From Chloroflexota bacterium (lineage in GTDB: Bacteria > Chloroflexota > Limnocylindria > Limnocylindrales > CSP1-4), in assembly GCA_005881055.1 (NCBI GenBank), contig VBHW01000234.1, positions 1-5,713 on the forward strand: a stretch of DNA of 5,713 nt, written 5' to 3'. The notes below the pieces were generated by a model that was not told the origin of the DNA, made no database searches, and saw nothing but the letters and a program-made list of their open reading frames with translations. Of this stretch, positions 1-5,307 are shown one piece after another (the stretch's first letter is position 1; every line of letters begins with the position of its first letter). Made by a program: the position numbers and the translations under genes.

Positions 1-2
1 TT

Positions 3-1010
3 CGCCTCGATACCCAGCCCTCGTCGACCGCTGCGGGCCCGGGGCCGGCGGCGTCTGGCGCGGCGCCGACGCCGAACGGTGGTTCGGGCAGCACCGGTCG
101 GTTCGCGTGGGCGCCGACGGTCACGTTCTCGCCCGACGGGCGCCACGTCCTCATCCAGGCAACGGTCGCGAACCAGAACCAGATCGAAGAGACGGCGTAC
201 TGGACGGCGTCCCTCCGCTCGGGAAGCCTCGGTTCGGTGAGCCGCCTCCCGTGGGGCTCGGGAACGCTGGCGGACGAGGACTGTCGCGAGAACCAGGGGG
301 CGTTTGGCGACGCCGACACGCTCTATTCACTGTGCGTGAACCAGTCGAGTGGCTACAAGACGATCGTTCGGCGTATCGCGCTCGACGGCTCGTTCATCTC
401 GGACTCGGACATCTCCAGCCTGTTCGCCGGCCGGTACGTCTCGGGTCAGATGCTGTCGCGGCAGCAGCACGCCCTCTACCTCTGGGACCCGTTCGGCTGG
501 ACGATCGCCCGGGTCGACCTCGGGACGGGCGCCGTGACGAGCAAGGTGATCGACAAGGCGGCGATCAGCGGATCCGCGGCGACATCCGACCCGCTCGCCG
601 GCCTCGGGCGCACGCTCGGCGGCTGGATCGCCCCGTCAGCCGCCGCGAAGGTCTGGCTCGAGCCCTCGATCGCGATCTCCCCCGACGGCTCGCGACTGTA
701 CCTCCTGACCGTGAACGGCCAGGACTTCACTGACCCGAGCGGTGGCTCGGCGGGCGTCCTCGTCCTCGATCCGCGAACGCTCGAGCTCGCCGGGCATTGG
801 GAGGCGCTGGCGGACCTCGTATCGATCAAGGCCAGCGCGGACGGCCGGTTCGTCTACGCCTCGGGCATGTCAGGGGTCGACGCGCACGGCCAGGAGACGA
901 ACCAGCCCGCATCGGTCACCGCGTATGACGCGAAGACGGGCAAGGTCGCCGCGTTCGCCGGCCAGCTCGGCAACGGCTGGGTGATGTTCGACTCGGGAGC
1001 CGCGCGGTAA
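3..1010 (+). CDS. Secreted beta-propeller-like protein, C-terminal part (5' end outside window)
   Basis: The frame is open from the first bases of the window to a TAA at 1008-1010, so about 335 residues of a longer protein are visible. The first ATG/GTG in this frame (GTG at 237) is probably internal, because coding-like sequence continues upstream of it. Residues about 5-33 are a Pro/Ala/Ser/Gly-rich low-complexity linker, typical of exported proteins. After it come repeated blade-like segments with an S-x-D-G-x-x-x-(Y/L) signature: FSPDGRHVLI near residue 42, ISPDGSRLYL near 225, and a SADGRFVYAS segment near 277. Two further strands end in D-x-x-T-G/L turns (VLDPRTLELAG, AYDAKTGKVAA). This is the pattern of WD40/YVTN/PQQ-like propellers. 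The only two cysteines, residues 94 and 111 of the fragment, could form a disulfide outside the cell. No catalytic motif is visible, so a binding or scaffolding role is only inferred. The gene is followed by a hairpin, suggesting it ends its transcript here. Confidence 0.75.
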   Translation, partial: RLDTQPSSTAAGPGPAASGAAPTPNGGSGSTGRFAWAPTVTFSPDGRHVLIQATVANQNQIEETAYWTASLRSGSLGSVSRLPWGSGTLADEDCRENQGAFGDADTLYSLCVNQSSGYKTIVRRIALDGSFISDSDISSLFAGRYVSGQMLSRQQHALYLWDPFGWTIARVDLGTGAVTSKVIDKAAISGSAATSDPLAGLGRTLGGWIAPSAAAKVWLEPSIAISPDGSRLYLLTVNGQDFTDPSGGSAGVLVLDPRTLELAGHWEALADLVSIKASADGRFVYASGMSGVDAHGQETNQPASVTAYDAKTGKVAAFAGQLGNGWVMFDSGAAR

Positions 1011-1286
1011 GGACGTATAGGAGTAGGCCGCGTCCGGTCGCGCCGACATCCAGGTCAGGCTGACCGGTGTGGCCTCCGCACCGGCTGAGCCGTCGAAATG
1101 CGCCAGTTAGCGGTCGGGATGCTACGAGATCGCAGATCACCGTCTGTTCGGGGATCGGCTCCAGCAATTCGTGCGTGGTTCGAAGATCGAACCCCCGCAG
1201 CCATGCCCCACTGGGCATTGATTCACGCCCCAGTGGCACCATCACTGCTAAACGCAACAAATGGGCTACAACCCCGAACGGTGCGA
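1011..1286. other. Intergenic stretch without a supported gene, lower GC, several hairpins
   Basis: No convincing gene lies between the propeller gene and the tRNA promoter. GC is lower than in the flanking genes: by hand count 34/60 at 1201-1260 and 37/60 at both 1081-1140 and 1141-1200. Besides the hairpin at 1064-1084 there is a perfect 7-bp stem with a 3-base loop at 1177-1193 (GGTTCGA / TCGAACC). There is also an 8-bp stem with a 13-base loop at 1208-1236 (CCACTGGG / CCCAGTGG). A minus-strand frame is open from 1305 to 916 but runs into the propeller gene and is not called as a gene; it is discussed in the findings. Confidence 0.5.
1064..1084 (+). terminator. Strong stem-loop downstream of the propeller gene, terminator-like
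   Basis: A 9-bp stem (1064-1072 with 1076-1084, one G-U pair) closes a 3-base loop (CCT), 53 bases after the TAA of the upstream gene. A smaller perfect 5-bp hairpin (1053-1057 with 1061-1065) overlaps its left arm and would compete with it. No U-tract follows, so it would have to act as a U-less intrinsic terminator or as an RNA 3'-end stabiliser. The structure is seen; its function is inferred from position. Confidence 0.45.
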
Positions 1287-1315
1287 GCGACAAGGGTCGG
1301 CGCACCTGCTATCCT
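1287..1315 (+). promoter_or_regulatory. Promoter of tRNA-Asp (sigma-70 type)
   Basis: GCGACA at 1287-1292 (4 of 6 match to TTGACA) and TATCCT at 1310-1315 (4 of 6 match to TATAAT) are separated by exactly 17 bases. A start about 7 bases after the -10 box (near 1322) would leave a leader of about 11 bases before the mature tRNA end at 1333, to be removed by RNase P. The boxes are seen; promoter activity is inferred. Confidence 0.6.
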
Positions 1316-1332
1316 GCCGAGTCGCCGTTCCC

Positions 1333-1409
1333 GGACCCGTGGTGTAGCGGCCCAACATGCCAGCCTGTCACGCTGGAGATCGCCGGTTCGAATCCGGTCG
1401 GGTCCGCCA
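1333..1409 (+). tRNA. tRNA-Asp (anticodon GTC)
   Basis: The gene folds into a complete cloverleaf. The acceptor stem is GGACCCG (1333-1339) with CGGGTCC (1399-1405), a perfect 7 bp. The D stem is 1342-1345 with 1355-1358 (one G-U) around a 9-base loop containing GG. The anticodon stem CCAGC/GCTGG (1360-1364, 1372-1376) closes the loop CTGTCAC, with anticodon GTC at 1367-1369, so it inserts aspartate at GAC/GAU codons. The variable region has 5 bases (1377-1381). The T stem is 1382-1386 with 1394-1398, around the canonical loop TTCGAAT. The discriminator is G1406, as expected for tRNA-Asp, and CCA is encoded at 1407-1409. It has its own promoter upstream. The pyrimidine-rich run that follows (CTTCCTCCCCC) has no hairpin in front of it. 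Confidence 0.96.
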
Positions 1410-1432
1410 CCTTCCTCCCCCTTACCGATGGC

Positions 1433-1460
1433 CTGTCGCGGCCCCGCCGTGGCGTACGCT
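1433..1460 (+). promoter_or_regulatory. Putative promoter of the GH18 gene, implying a leaderless mRNA
   Basis: TACGCT at 1455-1460 fits a TANNNT -10 box. A weak -35 (CTGTCG, 1433-1438, 3 of 6) lies 16 bases upstream. The in-frame GTG at 1467 is 6 bases after the -10 box, where transcription would start, so the mRNA would begin at or next to its start codon. No Shine-Dalgarno sequence precedes any candidate start of this gene, which fits leaderless translation. Read-through from the tRNA gene, only 57 bases away, is an alternative. Confidence 0.4.
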
Positions 1461-1466
1461 TCGGCC

Positions 1467-2480
1467 GTGTGGCGCGTCACGGTTGCCGTCCTCGCATGCA
1501 TGGCCCTCGTCGCGGGCGGATGCGCCGGAGTGACTCCCCCGGGGTCAGGGCAGCAGGCGACCCCCGCAGTGGCGGCGTCCGCCCCCGCCGCGTCCGTTCG
1601 TCCATCCCCCAAGCCCGACACGTTCCGGATCGTCGGCTATGCGCTCGATAGCGACGGTGCCGTCGAGCAGATCCGGTTCGACGAGCTGACTCACGTCAAC
1701 TACGCGTTCCTCATCCCGCACTCCGACGGGACCGTCGCGGACCTCGTCAATCCCTGGAAGCTCGAGGAGATCGTTGCGCGGGCCCACGCGAGCGGCGTCC
1801 GGGTGCTCGTCTCCGTCGGCGGCTGGGGCTGGGACGACGAGTTCGAGGCGATGGCGGCCGATCCGGCGCACCGGGCGACCTTCGTCGGCGTCCTGCGCGG
1901 CTTCGTCGCCGACCATGCGCTCGACGGGATCGACATCGACTGGGAATACCCCGACCCCGGCCAGTCGTCGGTGAACTACCGCGCGCTCATGACGGAGCTC
2001 CGGGCGGCCCTTCCCCCCGGGGGCCTGCTGACGTCCGCGGTCGTGGCGGAGGGCTCGACCGGTTACGGGATCCCGGCCGAGGTCTTCCCGCTCGTCGATT
2101 TCCTCAACGTCATGGCCTACGACGCCCCGGGGTCGAGCCATTCGCCGCTCGCCTACGCGGAGGAGTCGCTCGGGTACTGGAGCGGTCGGGGATTGCCTCG
2201 GGAGAAGACCGTCCTCGGGGTGCCCTTCTACAGCCGACCCACCGAGGTCCCGTACCGCAAGCTCGTCGCCACCGATCCGATCGCGGCGAGCGTCGACTCG
2301 ATCGACTACCTCGGCACGACCGTCAACTACAACGGGATCGCGACGATGCGGGCGAAGACGCAGCTGGCGATGCGCGATGCGTCGGGCGTCATGATCTGGG
2401 CGCTGCCCCACGACACGAGCGACGCGACGTCACTCCTGGGTGCGATCTTCGCGGCGGCTCACGGAGGTGGCGGGCCATAG
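1467..2480 (+). CDS. GH18 family glycosyl hydrolase (chitinase-like), predicted lipoprotein
   Basis: The product is about 337 aa from GTG 1467. Family 18 enzymes cleave beta-1,4 bonds of GlcNAc polymers (chitin, peptidoglycan-type glycans) by substrate-assisted catalysis. The hallmark DxxDxDxE is intact as DGIDIDWE, D153 to E160, with E160 the expected acid/base. The SxGG motif is SVGG at 116-119. A VMAYD strand (M216, Y218, D219) and a late W311 match the substrate-stabilising residues at the C-terminal strands of the barrel. The N-terminus has R3, a hydrophobic stretch and a lipobox-like AGGC with Cys19, then an Ala/Pro/Ser linker to about residue 50. This suggests a lipid-anchored surface enzyme. 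ATG 1428 (13 codons longer) and GTG 1449 are other possible starts; I prefer 1467 for the compact signal peptide and the -10 box spacing. The frame stays open upstream through the tRNA, which is not coding. The TAG end overlaps the opposing glycosyltransferase gene. Substrate is not determinable here. Confidence 0.9.
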   Translation: MWRVTVAVLACMALVAGGCAGVTPPGSGQQATPAVAASAPAASVRPSPKPDTFRIVGYALDSDGAVEQIRFDELTHVNYAFLIPHSDGTVADLVNPWKLEEIVARAHASGVRVLVSVGGWGWDDEFEAMAADPAHRATFVGVLRGFVADHALDGIDIDWEYPDPGQSSVNYRALMTELRAALPPGGLLTSAVVAEGSTGYGIPAEVFPLVDFLNVMAYDAPGSSHSPLAYAEESLGYWSGRGLPREKTVLGVPFYSRPTEVPYRKLVATDPIAASVDSIDYLGTTVNYNGIATMRAKTQLAMRDASGVMIWALPHDTSDATSLLGAIFAAAHGGGGP

Positions 2481-3368
2481 CGCTGGCCAGAGCACGAGCG
2501 GCACGAGCGCCGCGAGCATCGACAGCGCGGTGAACCACAGCGTCGGCAGCGCGACGACGATCGCGACGACGAGGAGCGGCTCGCCGATGCGTGGCCGGGA
2601 CCGCGCGGCCGCGATCGCAAGGCCCAGCCCGACGATCGCCCGCAGCCAGTACGGCACGAGCAGGAACGACGAGGCGTCCGCCGGGCCCCGGGCCCGGAGC
2701 ACGTCGAGGAACTGCGCCCATGCGGACGGCGAGAGGGCGACGCTCACAGCGAGGATCGCCAGGCCAACGACCGACGTGAGGATCGCGTCTCGCCAGCGGC
2801 CGCGGGCGGCGAGGTAGACGACGCCGAGTCCGGGCGAGAGCTTGATCGCCGCCCCGACCGCGAACAGGCCGGGCCACCGCCGGATCGCGAGCACGACGAG
2901 GACCGCGAGGATGAGGTGGACGTTGCGGAACCAGAGCTCCGTGGCGACCGGGACGAACGCCACGAGCGCGAGGAACGGGAGCGGCCGGCTACCGGCGAGC
3001 CACCACGCGCAGCCGAGGAGCAGGGCCAGCCAGGCCCAGCTGAACGCCTCGGAGGGGAGGATCGCGCTGATCGGCGCGACGACCTGGGCGACGACCGGCG
3101 GGTACCAGTAGGCGAACGGCGTGTTCGAGCTCGCGCTCGGGTCGTAAAGCGGCTCGCCGTGGAGCAATCGCTGCCCGGCGAGCCAGTACGCGTGCTCGTC
3201 GTTGGGCTGCGCCCAGTGGCCGGTCGCGACGACCGCGAGGAGGAGCGCGCCGATCGTCGCGAGCAGCACGAGGCCGATCGGCGGGAGATGGCGACGGCCG
3301 ATCGGCAGCGGCTCGGCGAAGAGCCTGCGGAGGGCGACGACGGGGGCGGCAGCCCCGAGCGTGGTCAC
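2430..3368 (-). CDS. Polytopic membrane glycosyltransferase, GT87 (DUF2029)-like
   Basis: This is a 312-aa protein from GTG at 3368 to TGA at 2430-2432. GT87 members are GT-C fold enzymes that use polyprenyl-phosphate sugars (mannose in characterised actinobacterial cases) on the outer face of the membrane. About nine or ten hydrophobic segments are visible, roughly at residues 31-48, 86-104, 109-125, 129-146, 150-162, 166-187, 196-212, 236-255, 263-279 and 281-299. The first extracytoplasmic loop carries acidic NDEH (D57, E58) followed by YWLAGQRLL, the usual place of the GT-C catalytic acid. It also has PLYD (73-76) and a YPP motif (89-91). RNVH (148-151) and AIKLSP (174-179) also match the family pattern. 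It is shorter than typical members of about 400 aa, with only a short tail after the last membrane segment. The same frame continues open far upstream, but that part lies antisense to the CapA gene and is not believed. The start is supported by a TACCCT box just upstream. Donor and acceptor are unknown. Confidence 0.82.
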   Translation of the reverse strand: MTTLGAAAPVVALRRLFAEPLPIGRRHLPPIGLVLLATIGALLLAVVATGHWAQPNDEHAYWLAGQRLLHGEPLYDPSASSNTPFAYWYPPVVAQVVAPISAILPSEAFSWAWLALLLGCAWWLAGSRPLPFLALVAFVPVATELWFRNVHLILAVLVVLAIRRWPGLFAVGAAIKLSPGLGVVYLAARGRWRDAILTSVVGLAILAVSVALSPSAWAQFLDVLRARGPADASSFLLVPYWLRAIVGLGLAIAAARSRPRIGEPLLVVAIVVALPTLWFTALSMLAALVPLVLWPALWPATSVSRREDRTQE

Positions 3369-3377
3369 GATGCGCGG

Positions 3378-3383
3378 AGGGTA
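3378..3383 (-). promoter_or_regulatory. Putative -10 box of the GT87 gene
   Basis: Read on the minus strand, TACCCT (TANNNT) lies 9 bases before the GTG at 3368, giving a leader of only about 2-3 bases. No convincing -35 is visible at 16-18 bases spacing, and no Shine-Dalgarno sequence precedes the GTG. The position supports the chosen start but is weak on its own. Confidence 0.3.
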
Positions 3384-3388
3384 CCCGA

Positions 3389-3416
3389 GTGCCGATAGCG
3401 CCGGCCATGGCACAAT
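3389..3416 (+). promoter_or_regulatory. Putative promoter of the CapA-like gene
   Basis: CACAAT at 3411-3416 (4 of 6 match to TATAAT) has GTGCCG (3389-3394, 3 of 6 match to TTGACA) 16 bases upstream. It lies 8 bases before the in-frame GTG at 3425 that opens the signal peptide. An alternative is the GATAGC box at 3394-3399 with the in-frame ATG at 3407. Either way the leader would be very short. The element sits back-to-back with the GT87 promoter. Confidence 0.3.
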
Positions 3417-3424
3417 CGGCCCAC

Positions 3425-3545
3425 GTGAGGCGGCTTTCCAACCCCAGGTTCTTCGCCCTGCTCGGCGTGGCCCTCGTCCCGCTGCTCGCGCTCGGGATGC
3501 TCGGCGGGTCGGCAGGTCGACCCGCGGCAGTCGAATCCCCTCCCC
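3425..3545 (+). other. Out-of-frame signal peptide of the CapA-like gene (frameshift fragment)
   Basis: This frame encodes a textbook N-terminal export signal: a basic n-region (MRRLSNPR) followed by a run of about 20 hydrophobic residues (FFALLGVALVPLLALGMLGG) and a small-residue stretch. It is one frame away from the CapA body (codons start at positions equal to 2 mod 3 here, 0 mod 3 in the body). The body's own frame has a TGA at 3426-3428 and low-quality Ser/Cys/Arg-rich sequence up to about 3500. Removing one base between roughly 3500 and 3560 joins both parts into a single protein of about 540 aa. Candidate sites are the G-rich stretch at 3503-3512 and the C runs at 3537-3545. GTG 3425 is the preferred start; ATG 3407 is in the same frame. 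The break could be a sequencing or assembly error or a real mutation. Confidence 0.6.
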
Positions 3546-3596
3546 GCGGCATCCGGGAGCGGCGCGTTCGCGGAGGTCGCATCGCAGCTGGGCAGG

Positions 3597-5048
3597 GTGG
3601 AGGCCTCTCCGGGCCCGACTCCGTCCCCCGGTCGTCAGGCGCTCGCGGCCGTGCCGATCGTGCCGGTCACCGACTTCCGTACGACCATGTTCTCCCTGAG
3701 CCCGGCGACCGTCCAGGGGGTCGTCGCGGGCACGAACTCGCGCTGGCGGACCCTCGAGCTCGTCGCGGGGGATGCCGACGGCATCCTCGCCGCCCTCGGG
3801 ACGACGCGTTCGGCTGCGGGCTCGCGGCTCGTCCTCGCGAACTCGGTCGCGGCGCTCGAGCGCGATCTCGCCGCCGATAGCCGACGGCTCGCGTTCGTGC
3901 GGGCCTCCCAGGTTTCGCCCGCGGTGCGAGCGCTCGCGTGGAGCGGCCGGTCGCTCTTCGGGGTCGATCGGGTGACGACCAGGACCGGCTGGAAGCTGAC
4001 CGCGCGGCTGACGGCGGACGCCCGCCCGTTCCAGCCGTCCGGGACGTGGACGATCGTGGCCGGCGGCGACATCCTCCTCGACCGCGGCGTCTACAAGCAG
4101 GTGCGCCTCCTCGGGAAGGGCGTCGACTTCCCGTTCGACGGGGGCACGGCCGAGATCACCGGCCGGCGCTGCTGCTCCTCGTTCGACTGGCCGGTGCCTA
4201 TCACCCGCCGAACGGGCAACGCCGGTGCCGTCCGTCACCTGCTCTCGAGCGCCGACATCGCGGTCGCGAACTTCGAGAACCCCGCGCCGAACTCGTTCTC
4301 GTACCACACCCAGGGGACGGTGTTCTCGGCGGATCCTCGCCTCATCGCTGGCCTGCGCAACGCCGGCATCGACGTCGTCTCGATCGCGAACAACCACATC
4401 GGCGACGCCGGCCGGACCGGGGTCCTCCAGACGATCGCGAACCTCGAGAAGTACGGGCTCAGGCACGCTGGCGGCGGTCGCAACGTCGTCGCCGCCCATC
4501 GACCGGCGCTCCTCCGCGTTCACGGACTGACGGTGGCGATCCTCGGCTACGACGCGATCGCCGCGGCCTACGCGGCGGGCTCGGGCACGCCCGGCAGCGC
4601 CCGGTTGACGCTGACCGGCGTCAGGGCGGACATCCGTGCGGCTCGCAAGGCCGGCGCCGACGTCGTCATCGTCTATCCGCACTGGGGCACCGAGTACCGG
4701 GCCACGCCGTTCGCCGGCCAGCAGGCGCTCGCCCGCGGGATCATCGACGCGGGGGCCGACATGGTCATCGGCAACCACGCGCATTGGGTGGGCGCGATGG
4801 AGGTCTACAAGGGCCGTCCGATCTGGTACGCGCTCGGTAACTTCGTGTTCGACCAGACGTGGTCCGAGCCGACCTCGGAGGGGCTCCTCCTCGAGCTCAC
4901 GTTCAGCGGGTCGCGGCTCGTCCAGGCTCGCCTGCGGCCGACGATCATCCTCGACGGCGCCCAGCCGAACTTCCTCGATCCGGCCGGCGACGGCCGCGTC
5001 GTCCTCGGCCAGCTCTACGACGCCTCGAAGAAGCTGTTGCCCTGGTAG
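3597..5048 (+). CDS. CapA-family (PGA_cap) metallophosphoesterase-like protein, body of a frameshifted gene
   Basis: There are 483 aa from GTG 3597 to TAG; the true start is probably upstream in another frame (signal peptide from 3425). Residues about 150-470 form a CapA/PGA_cap domain of the calcineurin-like phosphoesterase type. Its usual metal-site motifs are all present in order: GGD (D158), NFEN (E227), NNH (H267), PHWG (H362) and GNHAHW (H394, H396), followed by the conserved YALGNFVFDQ strand. CapA proteins take part in poly-gamma-glutamate or related surface-polymer synthesis or attachment; many homologues have no proven role. Residues about 15-145 form a separate N-terminal region that resembles periplasmic-binding-protein-like modules in its alternating alpha/beta pattern, but this is only an impression. 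GTG 3597 has no properly spaced ribosome-binding site and would lack an export signal, which argues against it as the natural start. No capB or capC gene lies next to it; the neighbours are a divergent GT87 gene and a convergent PIG-L gene. Confidence 0.85.
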   Translation: MEASPGPTPSPGRQALAAVPIVPVTDFRTTMFSLSPATVQGVVAGTNSRWRTLELVAGDADGILAALGTTRSAAGSRLVLANSVAALERDLAADSRRLAFVRASQVSPAVRALAWSGRSLFGVDRVTTRTGWKLTARLTADARPFQPSGTWTIVAGGDILLDRGVYKQVRLLGKGVDFPFDGGTAEITGRRCCSSFDWPVPITRRTGNAGAVRHLLSSADIAVANFENPAPNSFSYHTQGTVFSADPRLIAGLRNAGIDVVSIANNHIGDAGRTGVLQTIANLEKYGLRHAGGGRNVVAAHRPALLRVHGLTVAILGYDAIAAAYAAGSGTPGSARLTLTGVRADIRAARKAGADVVIVYPHWGTEYRATPFAGQQALARGIIDAGADMVIGNHAHWVGAMEVYKGRPIWYALGNFVFDQTWSEPTSEGLLLELTFSGSRLVQARLRPTIILDGAQPNFLDPAGDGRVVLGQLYDASKKLLPW

Positions 5049-5065
5049 CGGCCGTCCAGCGGCCG
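5049..5065 (+). terminator. GC hairpin directly after the CapA stop codon
   Basis: CGGCCG (5049-5054) pairs with CGGCCG (5060-5065) around the 5-base loop TCCAG, immediately after the TAG. The stem is 6 bp, all G-C. No U-tract follows. It is terminator-like by position only; each arm is itself palindromic, so other foldings exist. Confidence 0.35.
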
Positions 5066-5226
5066 TGGCGGGCCTGGGTCCCACGAGTGGCCTCTCAGCC
5101 TGGTCCGCTCGAGGTGGCCAAGTTTGCGCCGGGGAAGAATTTGAGCGCCGGCCGGACTTTGCAGCCCTGACTGGCTGCCTCGTCCGTGCACGATTTGGGC
5201 GCCAAGGGGTCGACAGCTCTGATACC
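5066..5226. other. Intergenic stretch between CapA and PIG-L genes, no gene seen
   Basis: No supported coding sequence. A perfect 6-bp hairpin with a 6-base loop lies at 5161-5178 (GCAGCC / GGCTGC). Three related short motifs, TTTG followed by 0-2 bases and GCGCC, occur at 5123, 5140 and 5194 on the plus strand. An inverted partial copy (GGCGCAA) is at 5278-5284. They may be binding sites or chance. Confidence 0.35.
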
Positions 5227-5244
5227 GATGCCCTGCCGGGTATC
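5227..5244. repeat. Stem-loop repeat, copy 1
   Basis: GATGCCC (5227-5233) pairs with GGGTATC (5238-5244) around the loop TGCC, 7 bp with one G-U pair. The 20 bases from 5227 match 17 of 20 with those from 5308, including the trailing AA. A competing 6-bp stem, GATACC (5221-5226) with GGTATC (5239-5244), shares the right arm. Confidence 0.55.
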
Positions 5245-5258
5245 AACGACCCGCTTTG

Positions 5259-5277
5259 AGGAGGCGAATTCCCCGTG
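5259..5277 (+). promoter_or_regulatory. Perfect Shine-Dalgarno followed by GTG, antisense to PIG-L
   Basis: AGGAGG at 5259-5264 is followed after 10 bases by GTG at 5275-5277. The frame from this GTG stays open to the window end, running exactly codon-on-codon antisense to the PIG-L gene from 5347. It is therefore most likely a composition shadow, but it is the only consensus Shine-Dalgarno sequence seen at a potential start in this window. Kept as a site, not called as a gene. Confidence 0.25.
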
Positions 5278-5307
5278 GGCGCAAGTTCGGCCGCTCCGAA
5301 ACCGCGC

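Noticed and set aside
107..733. Plus-strand frame overlapping the propeller gene
   Set aside because: It is Arg/Pro-rich with no recognisable motif. The frame from position 3 to 1010 carries the repeated S-x-D-G blade pattern and is the real one.
1171..1200. TTCGA-containing hairpin that resembles a tRNA T-arm
   Set aside because: The stem is 7 bp with a 3-base loop, not 5 bp with a 7-base loop. No acceptor or anticodon stem can be formed around it on either strand.
1382..1409. tRNA 3' end as an attachment site of an integrated element
   Set aside because: No second copy of the tRNA 3' sequence and no integrase gene is present in the window.
1098..1466. Longer N-terminus of the GH18 protein starting upstream of the tRNA
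   Set aside because: It would translate through an intact tRNA-Asp gene and its promoter. The signal peptide and lipobox begin only after 1467.
1545..2411. 288-codon minus-strand frame antisense to GH18
   Set aside because: Composition is Arg/Asp/Val shadow-like. The plus strand has the intact GH18 catalytic motif.
3537..3545. Programmed +1 frameshift at the C runs of the CapA gene
   Set aside because: There is no stop codon directly at the shift and no stimulatory structure was recognised. An indel is the simpler explanation, and the exact position of the break is not fixed.
3938..4840. 300-codon plus-strand frame inside the CapA gene
   Set aside because: It is extremely Arg-rich and overlaps the frame that contains every CapA motif in order.
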